From contig CAVQBC010000005.1 of NCBI GenBank assembly GCA_963710665.1, forward strand, positions 124,001-188,000: a DNA stretch of 64,000 nucleotides, given 5' to 3'. This DNA is from CAVQBC01 sp963710665 (GTDB lineage Bacteria > Actinomycetota > Thermoleophilia > Solirubrobacterales > Solirubrobacteraceae). Positions 1 through 8,436 of the stretch are shown here, in pieces. Numbering within the stretch: the first letter of the stretch is position 1; the number at the start of each line of letters is the position of its first letter. A model generated the notes under the pieces. The model saw only the letters and a list, made by a program, of their open reading frames with translations, was not told the origin of the DNA and ran no database searches. The position numbers and the translations under genes are program-made.

Positions 1-1
1 G

Positions 2-766
2 CCGCTCACGGAGAGGGTCCCCGCCGGCACCCCCGCCGCCCCCGACCGGGTCGAGCAGTACTTCGTGTTCCAGACGCTCGTGGGCGCGTGGCCGATCGCG
101 CCCGAGCGGCTCGAGGCCTACGTCGAGAAGGCGCTGCGCGAGGCCAAGCGGGCGACGAACTGGGTCGAGCCCGACGAGGACCACGAGGCGCGCGTGAAGG
201 CGTTCTGCCGCGCGCTGTACGAGCACGAGCCGTTCCTGCGGGACTTCGAGGCCTTCGCGGCCGAGGTCGCGCGCGCCGGCGACCGCGCCGCGCTCGCCCA
301 GCTGCTGCTCAAGCTCACCGTGCCCGGCGTCCCCGACGTCTACCAGGGCGACGAGCTGCTCGACCTCTCGCTGGTGGACCCCGACAACCGCCGGCCGGTC
401 GACTGGGACCGGCGGCGCGAGCTGCTGGCCGAGGTCATGCGCGGCGCCGCCCCCCGCGAGGAGACGCGCAAGCTGTGGCTGATCAAGCGGGCGCTGGCGC
501 TGCGCGCGCACCGCGCCGACGCGTTCATGGGCGCCTACCAGCCGCTGGACGCCGGCCGGGACGCGTGCGCGTTCCTCCGTGGGCGCGGGCAGGTGCTCGT
601 GGCGGCGGTGATCCGCGGCGACGGCACGGGCTCGACGCTCGACCTGCCCGAGGGACGGTGGCGCGACGTCCTGGGCGGCGGAGAGCGGCGGCTCGGCGGC
701 GAGGCGCCGCTCGGCGAGCTGATCGACGACCATGGGCTGGCGCTGTTCGAGCGCATGGACCAGTAG
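2..766 (+). CDS. treY: Malto-oligosyltrehalose synthase, C-terminal part (partial)
   Basis: This is the last 254 codons of a gene entering from the left edge; the frame is open to base 2. TreY converts the reducing-end alpha-1,4 bond of malto-oligosaccharides to an alpha,alpha-1,1 bond, and TreZ then releases trehalose. The sequence shows the C-terminal TreY signatures 'QTLVGAWP', 'ALREAKRATNWVEPDE', 'LLKLTVPGVPDVYQGDEL' and 'SLVDPDNRRPVDW'. The start and catalytic barrel lie outside the window. The following gene starts 12 bases after the stop with its own AGGAGG. The Rv3032-like glucosyltransferase at 13.4 kb suggests a wider alpha-glucan/trehalose neighbourhood. The identification is firm for the part seen. 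Confidence 0.93.
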   Translation, partial: PLTERVPAGTPAAPDRVEQYFVFQTLVGAWPIAPERLEAYVEKALREAKRATNWVEPDEDHEARVKAFCRALYEHEPFLRDFEAFAAEVARAGDRAALAQLLLKLTVPGVPDVYQGDELLDLSLVDPDNRRPVDWDRRRELLAEVMRGAAPREETRKLWLIKRALALRAHRADAFMGAYQPLDAGRDACAFLRGRGQVLVAAVIRGDGTGSTLDLPEGRWRDVLGGGERRLGGEAPLGELIDDHGLALFERMDQ

Positions 767-778
767 GAGGATCACGGC

Positions 779-1480
779 ATGCACACGACGCACACCCTTC
801 GGACCTCGTCCTTCGCCATCACGGTGGACGGCGCGGCGGCCGGCCTGGACGCCGTGCTCCCCGGCTTCGGCGCGGGCGACCGGCTGGGGGTCGTCGTCCG
901 CCGGCCGTGCGGCGGGGTCGGCGCCAGCGCGCTCATCCTCGCGGCGGTCACCGCCTTCTACGACGTCCAGCGCGCGCGCTCCGACGACTTCTTCATCTAC
1001 CCCGACTACTTCCTGTTCCACGTCGGCGAGCGCCACGGCGACCACGGGATGCTCGACGTGTGGCCGATCCACAAGGAGGTCGTCGTCCAGGACGAGCCCG
1101 AGGCCCTCCTGCAGGCGATCAACGACCGCGGCGTCACCCGGCTCGTGGTCGAGGACGGCGTGGCGGGCGAGCCCGAGCTCGCGGCCGAGACGCTGGCCAG
1201 CGCGGGCAGCCGCATCGTCACCGCGCTCGCCTACTCCGCGGGCGGGCGCGTGCGCGACGGCGACGTCGCGATCACCGGCTCGACCGACACCGAGGGCTAC
1301 GTGCACGACGTGCTCGACGGGTCCACCGACGTGTCCGCCGACCAGCGCCGGGCGATCGCCGACGGGCGGTCCGAGCTGCTCGCCGACGGCGCGCCGACGG
1401 AGACCTACCGCCGCATCTCCCTCGAGGAGGCGCTCGGCCTGCTCGCGCCGCAGCCGCACCTGCAGGCGGTCGCGGGCTAG
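779..1480 (+). CDS. Conserved hypothetical protein downstream of treY
   Basis: The gene encodes 233 residues, begins with ATG behind a strong AGGAGG, and sits 12 bases after treY, so it is probably co-transcribed. I do not recognise the family. It is soluble and acidic, with no signal peptide or membrane segment. The central part (about residues 55-105) is rich in aromatic and acidic residues ('FYDVQRARSDDFFIYPDYF', then 'GDHGMLDVWPIHKEV'), which looks like a conserved core. The C-terminal third is plainer and helical. Its 3' end overlaps the convergent ROK kinase by four bases. A role linked to trehalose or glucan metabolism is only inference from position. Confidence 0.7.
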   Translation: MHTTHTLRTSSFAITVDGAAAGLDAVLPGFGAGDRLGVVVRRPCGGVGASALILAAVTAFYDVQRARSDDFFIYPDYFLFHVGERHGDHGMLDVWPIHKEVVVQDEPEALLQAINDRGVTRLVVEDGVAGEPELAAETLASAGSRIVTALAYSAGGRVRDGDVAITGSTDTEGYVHDVLDGSTDVSADQRRAIADGRSELLADGAPTETYRRISLEEALGLLAPQPHLQAVAG

Positions 1481-2286
1481 GCCCGGACGGCCGCGAGCGC
1501 GGCGCCGACGACGGCCGCGTCGGCGCCGAGCGCCGCGGGGCGCACCGGCACCCGGGCGGCCGCCGGGTCGTAGACCTCGACGCGCATCGCGGCGACCGCG
1601 CGCTCGCGGTAGCCCGGGTCGAGGCCGAGCCCGCCGCCGATGACGAGCACGCCGGGGTCCAGCGCGTTGACGAGCGCCGCCAGCGCGGTGCCGAGGCGGC
1701 GCGCCGCGTCCTCGACGATGGCCGCGCTCGCGGGGTCGTCGAGGGCCTCGCGGGCGGTGCGGTGCCCCGTGCGGCGGGCGAGCGCGAGCCCGCCGGACCA
1801 GCGCTCGACATAGGGTGCGCCGGTGCCGATCGCGCTGCCGTGCGCGCCCGCCCGCGGCCGGCCGCCGGTCACGAGGCAGTGGCTGATGCCGGTGCCGACG
1901 CCGACGTAGAGGAAGTCGGGCTCGCCGCGGCCGGCGCCGAGCCGCGCCTCCGCCACCGCGGCGGCGCGCACGTCGGACTCGACCCGCAGCGGGCCGAGCG
2001 GCGCGAACGCCGCCGCCAGGTCGGTGTCGCGCCAGTCGACGGTCTCGGCGCTGCGCACCCGGCCGGCGGGGTCGACGAGCTCGCACACCGCGAGCCCCAC
2101 GGCCGCGACCGCGCCGTCGCCCGCCGCCTCGCGCCCCAGCGCGACGCAGTCCGCCAGCACGGCCTCCGCACCGCGCCCCGGGTCGGTGGGCCGCCGCGCG
2201 GCGGCGAGGATCTCCCCGCTCGCGACGTCGACGCGCGCGGCCGCGAGCTTGGTGCCCCCGACGTCGATCCCGAGGGCGACCGTCAC
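1477..2286 (-). CDS. ROK-family sugar kinase
   Basis: The protein has 269 residues. ROK kinases phosphorylate glucose, N-acetylglucosamine or related sugars in the cytoplasm. The N-terminal phosphate-binding loop 'LGIDVGGTKLAAA' is intact, and 'VGTGISHCLV' and 'VIGGGLG' mark the later nucleotide-binding strands. The usual ROK CxCGxxGC zinc motif is absent; the equivalent segment reads 'AHGSAIGTGAPY', so this is a variant without the structural zinc site. I chose GTG at 2286 because it overlaps the bicupin stop by four bases (GTGA) and places the phosphate loop at residue 8, as is usual. It is the last gene of the leftward sugar operon. Substrate unknown. Confidence 0.85.
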   Translation of the reverse strand: MTVALGIDVGGTKLAAARVDVASGEILAAARRPTDPGRGAEAVLADCVALGREAAGDGAVAAVGLAVCELVDPAGRVRSAETVDWRDTDLAAAFAPLGPLRVESDVRAAAVAEARLGAGRGEPDFLYVGVGTGISHCLVTGGRPRAGAHGSAIGTGAPYVERWSGGLALARRTGHRTAREALDDPASAAIVEDAARRLGTALAALVNALDPGVLVIGGGLGLDPGYRERAVAAMRVEVYDPAAARVPVRPAALGADAAVVGAALAAVRA

Positions 2287-3137
2287 GGCAGGTAGCTCGG
2301 CGCGATGCCGCAGATCGCCCGGGCGGTGTCCCCGCCGGCGTTGCGGTACTCGTGCCGGCTGCCGGCCGGGAGGTAGCAGACGTCCTCCGGCCCGAGCTCG
2401 AAGACGTGCACGGCGTCCTCGTGGAAGGCGCGCACCCACAGCGAGCCCGACAGCGCCATCAGCACCTCGTCGCCGCCGTGCGCGTGCAGGCCGGCCACCT
2501 CGCTCGGCCCGATCTCGAGCGTCGCGACCGTGAGGTGCTCGGTGCTGGCCAGGATCCCGCACAACACGCCGAGGTCGCGCCGGTAGAGGACGTCGCCGGC
2601 GCGCAGGACGCGGAGCCGCTGGGCCGGCGGCTCCGCGGGCGGCCAGGCGCCGAGCCGGGAGTCGTCCGCATAGGACGAGACCTCGAGGTACGGCTGCGCC
2701 CGCGCGTAGGCGCTCGAGGCGCCCGCCGCGGGCGGCGGAGCGAAGAGCTCGAGCACGCGCAGCGGCTCGGGGCCGAGCGCGAACGCGTGGTGCCAGGTGT
2801 CGCGGCGGAAGAACACGCTCTCGCCGGTCGCCGCGCGCTGGACCTCGCCGGTCTCGGGGTCGGCGATGACGAGCGTGCCCTCGAGGACGTGCAGCACCTC
2901 GTCGGCCGCGAACACGGTGCGGAACGCCTCCGAGTGGCGGAAGGCGCCGCCCGGCGGCAGGCCGAAGACCAGCATGTGCACGCGCTCGGTCGAGGCGTAG
3001 ATCCAGTCGAAGACCTCGCCGGACTCGGGCTCGCCCCACACGTGGCGGGTGACGTCCGCGCGGCGGATGAGCGCGGGGCCGGCGAACGTGGGGCGCGGCG
3101 AGGAGCCCGGCAGGGCGGGGCGCTCGACCAGGCTCAT
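2283..3137 (-). CDS. Bicupin protein in sugar operon
   Basis: The 284-residue protein contains two cupin barrels. The first, about residues 40-130, has 'GGAFRHSEAFRTVFAADEVLHVLEG' type spacing (His, then Glu) followed by 'FRRDTWHHAF'. The second, about 190-275, has 'GLHAHGGDEVLMALSG' with a full HxHx(4)E metal motif, then 'LPAGSRHEYRN' with the last histidine. Bicupins include sugar isomerases, epimerases and dioxygenases; here the setting between a ROK kinase and a Gfo/Idh oxidoreductase suggests sugar isomerisation or sensing, but this is inference. It overlaps both neighbours by four bases, so translation is coupled. Confidence 0.8.
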   Translation of the reverse strand: MSLVERPALPGSSPRPTFAGPALIRRADVTRHVWGEPESGEVFDWIYASTERVHMLVFGLPPGGAFRHSEAFRTVFAADEVLHVLEGTLVIADPETGEVQRAATGESVFFRRDTWHHAFALGPEPLRVLELFAPPPAAGASSAYARAQPYLEVSSYADDSRLGAWPPAEPPAQRLRVLRAGDVLYRRDLGVLCGILASTEHLTVATLEIGPSEVAGLHAHGGDEVLMALSGSLWVRAFHEDAVHVFELGPEDVCYLPAGSRHEYRNAGGDTARAICGIAPSYLP

Positions 3138-4240
3138 GCCGTGCTCCGCGGGTCGTGCACGCGGTGGTCGCGGACGCCGGGCTCGCCCAGCCGCTCGAGC
3201 GCCGGCGCGGGGAAGTCGCTGGTGATCGTGCGCGCCTGCCCGTCGGCCCCCGCGGCCTGCGCGGCGAGCATGATCTCCAGCGCGTGGAAGGCGTGCTCGG
3301 GACGGATCAGCGGAGGCAGGCCGGTCTCGATGCACTCGACGAGATGGCGCAGGCCCTCCGTCCACGGCCACGCGGGGTCGGACTCGGGATGCAGCTCCCA
3401 GGCGGCGGCGTCGTTGCGCCACAGCTCGTAGCCCTCGGGCGCCCAGTCGTCGCCGAGCATCTGCAGGACGCCATGGGTGCCGTAGAGCTCGATGCACGGC
3501 GAGCGATAGCGCTGCATGGTGAAGCCGGTGGTCACCACCGCGAAGCGCGCGTCGCCGAAGTCCAGCAGCACGTGCGCATTGTCCTCGGCCCGCACGCGGA
3601 TGACCGCGCCGTCGACCGCGCGCTCGGGGATCGCCGTGCCGGTCATCGCGGTCACCCGCCGCGCCGGGCCGAAGAAGCCGCACAGGCTCGTGACGTTGTA
3701 GACGCCGAGGTCGAACAGCGCGCCCCCGCCGGGCTCGTAGTACCAGCGGCTCCAGTCCGGGCCGGCCCAGCCGTAGCGCGCCCGCGCGCTGAGCAGCCCG
3801 CCGATCTCCCCGGTGGCCACGCGGCCGTGCATCGCGCGGTAGGTCGGGGAGAGCAGGACCGCGGGCGTGCACAGCAGGTGGCCGGGCGCGGCCTCCGCGG
3901 CTGCGAGCACCTGCTCGGCCTCCGGCAGGGTCGTGGCCACCGGCTTCTCCACCAGCACGTGGCGGCCGGCCTCGAGCGCGGCGCGGGCGAGGCGGCCGTG
4001 GTCGTTCATGCTCGTGAGCACCAGCACCGCGTCGACCTCCGGGTGCTCGTAGACCGCGGCCTCGCCGGGCAGGTCCGGCGTGAGGTCCAGGCGGCCGGCG
4101 GCCAGGCGGCGCTTCTCGGCGTCGGAGTCGTAGACCGCGGCGACCTCGACCCGGCCCTGGCCGCGCAGGCGCTCGATCAGGCTCATGTACGGCGTCCAGA
4201 AGACGCTGCCGCAGCCGATGACGCCGAGCCGGACCGGCAT
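3134..4240 (-). CDS. Gfo/Idh/MocA-family oxidoreductase
   Basis: The protein has 368 residues. The N-terminal Rossmann fold begins 'RLGVIGCGSVFWTPYM' (dinucleotide-binding GxGxx), and 'HVLVEKPVA' is the classic E-K-P strand of the family near residue 95. The C-terminal half is the alpha/beta substrate domain, with 'GGGALFDLGVYNV' (the G-G-x-x-x-D-x-G/H helix). These enzymes oxidise or reduce sugars, inositols and sugar acids with NAD(P). The start codon overlaps the SIS-gene stop by one base (TGATG). Its place with a ROK kinase, SIS protein and ABC importer suggests catabolism of the imported sugar. The exact substrate cannot be read from the sequence. Confidence 0.88.
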   Translation of the reverse strand: MPVRLGVIGCGSVFWTPYMSLIERLRGQGRVEVAAVYDSDAEKRRLAAGRLDLTPDLPGEAAVYEHPEVDAVLVLTSMNDHGRLARAALEAGRHVLVEKPVATTLPEAEQVLAAAEAAPGHLLCTPAVLLSPTYRAMHGRVATGEIGGLLSARARYGWAGPDWSRWYYEPGGGALFDLGVYNVTSLCGFFGPARRVTAMTGTAIPERAVDGAVIRVRAEDNAHVLLDFGDARFAVVTTGFTMQRYRSPCIELYGTHGVLQMLGDDWAPEGYELWRNDAAAWELHPESDPAWPWTEGLRHLVECIETGLPPLIRPEHAFHALEIMLAAQAAGADGQARTITSDFPAPALERLGEPGVRDHRVHDPRSTA

Positions 4241-5253
4241 CAGGGCGACGGCGCGCCGCGCGCGGTCTCGTAGTAGGCGTCGGTCCACGCCGGGCGGTCG
4301 ACGTCGTGCCCGGCGGTCAGCGCCAGCCCGGCCGCGAGCGCGGCGGCGGCGGGCAGCGTCGCGATGGGCGCGAGCCGCGGGTCCGCGCCGTCGACCTCGG
4401 GCAGCCGCAGGGTGGTCGCGCCGGCCGCCGCGCAGAGGCGCATCGCCTCGGCGCCGAGCGGGTCGTCGGCCGGGTCGAGGCTGACCATCAGGTGGCCGCG
4501 GTCGAGGCCGAACATCGCCGAGGTCGCGCCCTCGCGCGTCTCCACGCCCTCGGCCGGCAGGCGCGAGACCTCCTTGAGCATCAGCGCGAGCTCGAGGGCG
4601 GCGGCCCAGGCGGTGCCGCCGCCCGCGGCGATGGCGGCCACGGGGCGGTCGAGGCGCGCGAGCGCGTCGTCCGCCCATGCCTCCGCGGCGGCGATCGCGC
4701 GCGCCGCGACGTCCGGCGCGGTCGTGACCACGTCGGCGAGCTCGGAGTCCCCGGCGACCGCGGCCCACAGCGCGAGGCCGCTCGCGTAGGCGCCGCACAG
4801 CGCCTGGGTGTGGGTCACGGCGCGCTGGGCGTCGACCCGCTGGAGCACGCGGGCGGTCGCCGCGGCCGCGAGCGATGAGCGCGCGTCGGCGGTGATGGCC
4901 ACGCACGGGCGCGCGCCCGCGCGCTCGGCGATCGCCACCACGTCGCGGAACTCGCCCGAGGAGGAGACCGCCAGCACCGCGTCGCCGGGGCGCCAGCGGA
5001 AGCGCGCGCGCACGGCGAGCCCGCAGGGGACCGCGACGAGCGGCGGGCCGCCGGTGCCCTCCAGCGACGCCAGCCACAGCGCGTGGGCGACGTAGTAGGC
5101 GGCGCCGTTGCCGGTGGCGACCACGCGCTCGACGCCGGGCGCGCGCAGCACGCCGACCGCGTCCTCGAGGCCGTCGACCGGGCGCAGCGTGCCGGCCAGG
5201 GCGTCCGGGATCCCGCGCACGTCCGCCCACAGCCCGGTCTGGTGGAAGCTCAC
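4240..5253 (-). CDS. SIS-domain sugar isomerase / AgaS-like protein
   Basis: Two sugar-isomerase (SIS) domains cover the protein: the first about residues 40-165 ('VVATGNGAAYYVAHALW', 'VSSSGEFRDVVAIAERAG'), the second about 190-330 ('AIAAGGGTAWAAALELALMLKE', 'EGATSAMFG'). SIS proteins isomerise or deaminate phosphorylated amino sugars (AgaS, GlmS C-terminus). I chose GTG at 5253 (337 residues, beginning VSFHQTGLW) rather than the ATG at 5301, because the longer form would run through the likely operator and the divergent promoter, and AgaS-like proteins start near this H-Q-x-x-x-W segment. It is the first gene of the leftward operon, opposite the GntR gene. Confidence 0.82.
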   Translation of the reverse strand: MSFHQTGLWADVRGIPDALAGTLRPVDGLEDAVGVLRAPGVERVVATGNGAAYYVAHALWLASLEGTGGPPLVAVPCGLAVRARFRWRPGDAVLAVSSSGEFRDVVAIAERAGARPCVAITADARSSLAAAATARVLQRVDAQRAVTHTQALCGAYASGLALWAAVAGDSELADVVTTAPDVAARAIAAAEAWADDALARLDRPVAAIAAGGGTAWAAALELALMLKEVSRLPAEGVETREGATSAMFGLDRGHLMVSLDPADDPLGAEAMRLCAAAGATTLRLPEVDGADPRLAPIATLPAAAALAAGLALTAGHDVDRPAWTDAYYETARGAPSP

Positions 5254-5275
5254 AAACCGCAACGTACCATCACGA

Positions 5276-5324
5276 ACCAAAGGGGACCAAATGCTTGACA
5301 TTGCGACAACACAAGGTGAATAGT
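5276..5324 (+). promoter_or_regulatory. Divergent control region of sugar locus: direct repeat plus GntR promoter
   Basis: Two copies of ACCAAA lie at 5276-5281 and 5286-5291, exactly ten bases apart, so they face the same side of the helix. They lie right before TTGACA (5295-5300), a perfect -35 box, with a weak -10 (AATAGT, 5319-5324) at 18 bases. Transcription would then begin only a few bases before the GntR ATG at 5334, giving a leaderless or nearly leaderless mRNA. The region is markedly AT-richer than its surroundings. The repeat is a candidate site for the GntR regulator and could also control the leftward SIS operon. Confidence 0.5.
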
Positions 5325-5333
5325 CTTCGCGGC

Positions 5334-6173
5334 ATGCCGATGAGCCAGGCGTCGCAGCCGCTCTACCATCGCGTCTACCGGCGGCTGGCGGACGAGATCG
5401 AGCGCGGCGACCTCGAGGCGGGCGACCGGCTGCCGTCCGAGCGCTGGCTGTGCGACGAGCTCGGCGTAAGCCGCGCGACGGTCCGGCGCGCGCTCGAGGA
5501 GCTCGTCGCCGACGGGCTCGTGGAGCCGCGCGGGCGCGGCTCGTTCGTCACCGGCGACGCGCTCGCCGAGCCGCCCAACACGCTCTTGAGCCTGTCCGAG
5601 CTGGGGCGCTCGCGCGGGCTCGAGGCGTCGTCCCGCGTGCTGGCGCGCGAGGTCCGGGCCGCCACGCTGGACGAGGCCGAGGCGTTCGGGATCGCCCCCG
5701 GCGCCGAGCTGTTCGAGCTCCAGCGGCTGCGCATGCTCGACGGGTTGCCGATCTCGCTCGACAACAACCGCGTGCCGCTGCGCCGCGCGCCGGCGGTCGC
5801 CGAGCTCGACTTCGCGACCGCGTCGCTGTACGAGGCGCTCGAGCGCGGCGGCCGGCGCCTCGCCCGCGCCCACTACGAGGTGGAGGCCCGCGTGGCCGAA
5901 TCGCCCGAGGCGGAGCTGCTCGGGCTGACGCGTGGGGCGCCGGTCCTGTTCGCGACCACCGTGGCGATCGACGAGGAGGGCCGGGTCGTGGACATCGGCC
6001 GCACGGTCTACCGTGCCGATCGCTACCGATTCCAGGCGACGCTGATGCGCCGCCCGCCGAGGGAGAGGGAGAGCACATATGATCAATCGCTGGCTGCGCG
6101 CGGTCGCCGGGGTCGCGGCGGTGCTGGTCATCGCGGGGTGCGGCGGGACGCCGGGGCAGGACAAGCCGGATGA
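5334..6173 (+). CDS. GntR/HutC-family transcriptional regulator
   Basis: This is the sugar-locus regulator. The N-terminal winged helix (about residues 8-75) contains 'GDRLPSERWLCDELGVSRATVRRALEEL', the GntR signature, followed by a UTRA effector domain (about 95-240) of the HutC type, which usually binds a phosphorylated sugar. The ATG at 5334 was chosen over upstream TTG because it follows the likely -10; ATG 5340 is also possible. The UTRA fold is complete by about base 6050, but the frame stays open to 6173 and overlaps the next gene by 95 bases. The last 40 residues are arginine/glycine-rich and probably not conserved, so the natural end may differ (frameshift or sequencing error). Confidence 0.85.
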   Translation: MPMSQASQPLYHRVYRRLADEIERGDLEAGDRLPSERWLCDELGVSRATVRRALEELVADGLVEPRGRGSFVTGDALAEPPNTLLSLSELGRSRGLEASSRVLAREVRAATLDEAEAFGIAPGAELFELQRLRMLDGLPISLDNNRVPLRRAPAVAELDFATASLYEALERGGRRLARAHYEVEARVAESPEAELLGLTRGAPVLFATTVAIDEEGRVVDIGRTVYRADRYRFQATLMRRPPRERESTYDQSLAARGRRGRGGAGHRGVRRDAGAGQAG

Positions 6174-7470
6174 GTCCAAGCAGGAGTCCTCGGCGGCGGT
6201 CAAGACCGACGGCTTCGAGAGCCTCGGCGACGTCACCCTGCGCGCCGTCTTCTCGGAGGACTCGGGCGGCCCGCGCAACGCGATCCGCGACCTGACGCGC
6301 GAGTTCGAGCAGAAGTACCCGAACGTCACGGTCGACGTCACCTTCCGGGACTTCGCGAGCTGGATCAAGCAGGTCAAGCTCTCCCTGGCCGGCGACAAGC
6401 CGCCCGACGTCGTGGCCGGCAACCAGGGCTACCAGGTCGACGGCGAGCTGGTGAAGGCGGGGCTCATCCTCAACCTCGACAAGTACGCCAAGGCCTACGG
6501 CTGGGAGAAGCAGTTCTCGCCGCTGGCGCTGCAGCAGTTCAAGTGGTCGACGGACGGCAAGGACTTCGGCGAGGGCTCCATCTACGGCATCGCCCAGAGC
6601 GGCCAGACGACCGGCGTGTTCGCCAACGTCGCAAAGCTCCGCGAGGCGGGCGTCGACCCCGCCTCGCTGAAGACCTTCGCGGACTTCGAGAAGGCGCTCG
6701 CCACGGTCAAGTCGTCGCTGCCGGCGAGCGAGCCGGCGATCATGCTCGGCAACAAGGAGCAGTACCCGGCGATCCACATGTGGGGCACGATCCAGGGCGC
6801 CTACGAGCCCGCCCAGCAGGTCCGCGACTGGATCTTCCACCGTCCCGGCAAGACGTTCGACACCGAGGGCAACCGCGCGTCGCTCGAGAAGCTCGCGGCC
6901 TGGAACAAGGCCGGGTACATGGGCAAGGGCGACGACTACAACGGCCGTGCCGAGCAGGACGCGGCGAACCAGTTCGGCCGGGGGCAGGGCGCGTTCTTCC
7001 TCGGCGGCAACTGGAACGCCCAGACGATCGTCGACGGCCTCGGCAAGGACGCGATGTACTTCAACATGCCGCCCGGCCCGACCGGCAAGAGGGCCGCGAT
7101 CGGCTCCGCGAGCGTGCCGATCCACGTGTCGGCCAAGAGCAAGCAGGCCGACCTGGCGGCGGCCTACATCAACGCGCTCGCCGGGCGGGACGCCAGCCAG
7201 CCGATGGTCGACAACAGCATGGTGCCGGCCGTGGTCGACCCGACCGCCCAGCCACGGCAGCCGTTCGCCCGGGAGATCGCGACGGGCTGGCAGGAGCTCC
7301 TCGACGCGGGCGGGCTGACGCTGTACCCCGACTGGTCCTCGCCGACCATGCTCGAGACCATGGGCCAGTCCTTCCAGGAGCTGCTCGCCGGGCGCGCCTC
7401 GGTGAAGGACGTGACGTCGCGCGTCCAGAAGGACTGGGACGGCTACAACGCGGAGCTCGGAGGGCAGTAG
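6079..7470 (+). CDS. ABC sugar-binding lipoprotein (family 1 solute-binding protein)
   Basis: The 463-residue protein starts with a lipoprotein signal: Arg4, a hydrophobic stretch, and lipobox 'VIAGC' with Cys21 as lipid anchor. The mature part matches carbohydrate-binding proteins of the MalE/UgpB class ('FEQKYPNVTVDVTFRDFASW', 'KPPDVVAGNQGY', 'GKGAFFLGGNW'-like segment near residue 310). It would capture a sugar or oligosaccharide outside the membrane. A GGGAGAGGGAGAG ribosome site precedes ATG 6079. It is followed without a gap by two permease genes. The ligand is not readable from sequence; the SIS, BadF and ROK proteins nearby make an amino sugar plausible. Confidence 0.92.
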   Translation: MINRWLRAVAGVAAVLVIAGCGGTPGQDKPDESKQESSAAVKTDGFESLGDVTLRAVFSEDSGGPRNAIRDLTREFEQKYPNVTVDVTFRDFASWIKQVKLSLAGDKPPDVVAGNQGYQVDGELVKAGLILNLDKYAKAYGWEKQFSPLALQQFKWSTDGKDFGEGSIYGIAQSGQTTGVFANVAKLREAGVDPASLKTFADFEKALATVKSSLPASEPAIMLGNKEQYPAIHMWGTIQGAYEPAQQVRDWIFHRPGKTFDTEGNRASLEKLAAWNKAGYMGKGDDYNGRAEQDAANQFGRGQGAFFLGGNWNAQTIVDGLGKDAMYFNMPPGPTGKRAAIGSASVPIHVSAKSKQADLAAAYINALAGRDASQPMVDNSMVPAVVDPTAQPRQPFAREIATGWQELLDAGGLTLYPDWSSPTMLETMGQSFQELLAGRASVKDVTSRVQKDWDGYNAELGGQ

Positions 7471-8436
7471 ATGGAGGTGTCGACCCCGAGCGGGGTCGGT
7501 GAGCCAGACGCACGCGCCGGACCCGGAGCCGTGGAGGGGCCGCGGCTGCGGGTCCGCGCCCGCGCGCCGGGCGAGCCCCGCCGGGTCGCCTACCTGTACC
7601 TCGCCCCGGCGCTGGTCTTCTACCTGATCTTCGCGTTCGGGCCGCTGCTGTACACGACGTGGCTGTCGCTGTTCCGCTGGGACGGCCTGACCGTCGGGAC
7701 GTGGGCCGGGCTCGACAACTACAGCCAGGTGCTGAGCGACCCGTCGATCCGCGGGTCGTTCGTGCACTCGCTGGTGCTGATCGTGTTCTTCTCGCTGATC
7801 CCGTGCGCGCTCGGGCTCCTCCTCGCCTCGGTGATCGCCCACAGCCGCGTGCGCGGAGCGGGGTTCTTCCGCGCGGTCCTGTTCATGCCCCAGACGATCG
7901 CGACCGTCGTCGTCGCGATCGCGTGGACGTGGATCTACGCCCAGCAGGGACCGATCAACGAGGCGCTGCGGGCCGTCGGGCTCGGCGGCATCGCGCGCAG
8001 CTGGCTCGGGGACTTCGACTTCGCGCTGCCGGCCCTCGGCCTCGTCGGCACCTGGGTCATGTTCGGCGTCTGCATGGTGCTGTTCATCGCCGGCATCCAG
8101 AAGATCCCGCTGGAGCTGTACGAGGCGGCGCGGGTCGACGGCGCCGGGCGCGTGCGCGAGCTCCTCGCGGTCACGCTGCCCTCGCTGCGCGGCGAGCTGG
8201 CGGTGGCGCTGACGATCACCACGATCTTCGCGCTGCGCACCTTCGACCTCATCTACGTGACGACCAGCGGCGGCCCAGGGTCGGCGACGACCGTGCCCGC
8301 GGTGCTCGTCTACCAGAACGCGTTCAGCAACGGGCGGGTCGGGCTCGCGGCCGCGGTCGCCGTCGTGCTGACCGTGGTCATCTTCGCCGTGGTGTTCCTC
8401 ATCACCCGCATCGTCGACCGCGACCCGACGCGATGA
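7471..8436 (+). CDS. ABC sugar permease, MalF/UgpA type
   Basis: The 321-residue membrane protein begins directly after the binding-protein stop. A polar N-terminal tail (about 40 residues) precedes six membrane segments; the first is near residues 42-62 ('YLYLAPALVFYLIFAFGPLLY', in two parts). The cytoplasmic EAA loop that contacts the ATPase is visible as 'ELYEAARVDGAGRVRELLAVTLP' (about residue 213). It forms the channel with the next gene's product. Its stop overlaps the next start by four bases. The assignment to the CUT1 family (oligosaccharide importers) is firm. Confidence 0.93.
   Translation: MEVSTPSGVGEPDARAGPGAVEGPRLRVRARAPGEPRRVAYLYLAPALVFYLIFAFGPLLYTTWLSLFRWDGLTVGTWAGLDNYSQVLSDPSIRGSFVHSLVLIVFFSLIPCALGLLLASVIAHSRVRGAGFFRAVLFMPQTIATVVVAIAWTWIYAQQGPINEALRAVGLGGIARSWLGDFDFALPALGLVGTWVMFGVCMVLFIAGIQKIPLELYEAARVDGAGRVRELLAVTLPSLRGELAVALTITTIFALRTFDLIYVTTSGGPGSATTVPAVLVYQNAFSNGRVGLAAAVAVVLTVVIFAVVFLITRIVDRDPTR

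Noticed and set aside
88..2295. 735-codon open frame on the plus strand
   Set aside because: It crosses treY, the hypothetical gene and the antisense of ROK; the product is Arg/Ala/Gly-rich without motifs, a shadow of high GC.
4240..5301. Longer start (ATG 5301) for the SIS gene
   Set aside because: It would cover the direct repeat and the divergent promoter; the family start fits GTG 5253.
5548..7842. 764-codon open frame on the minus strand
   Set aside because: Antisense to the GntR, binding-protein and permease genes, which have clear domains; no motif in this frame.
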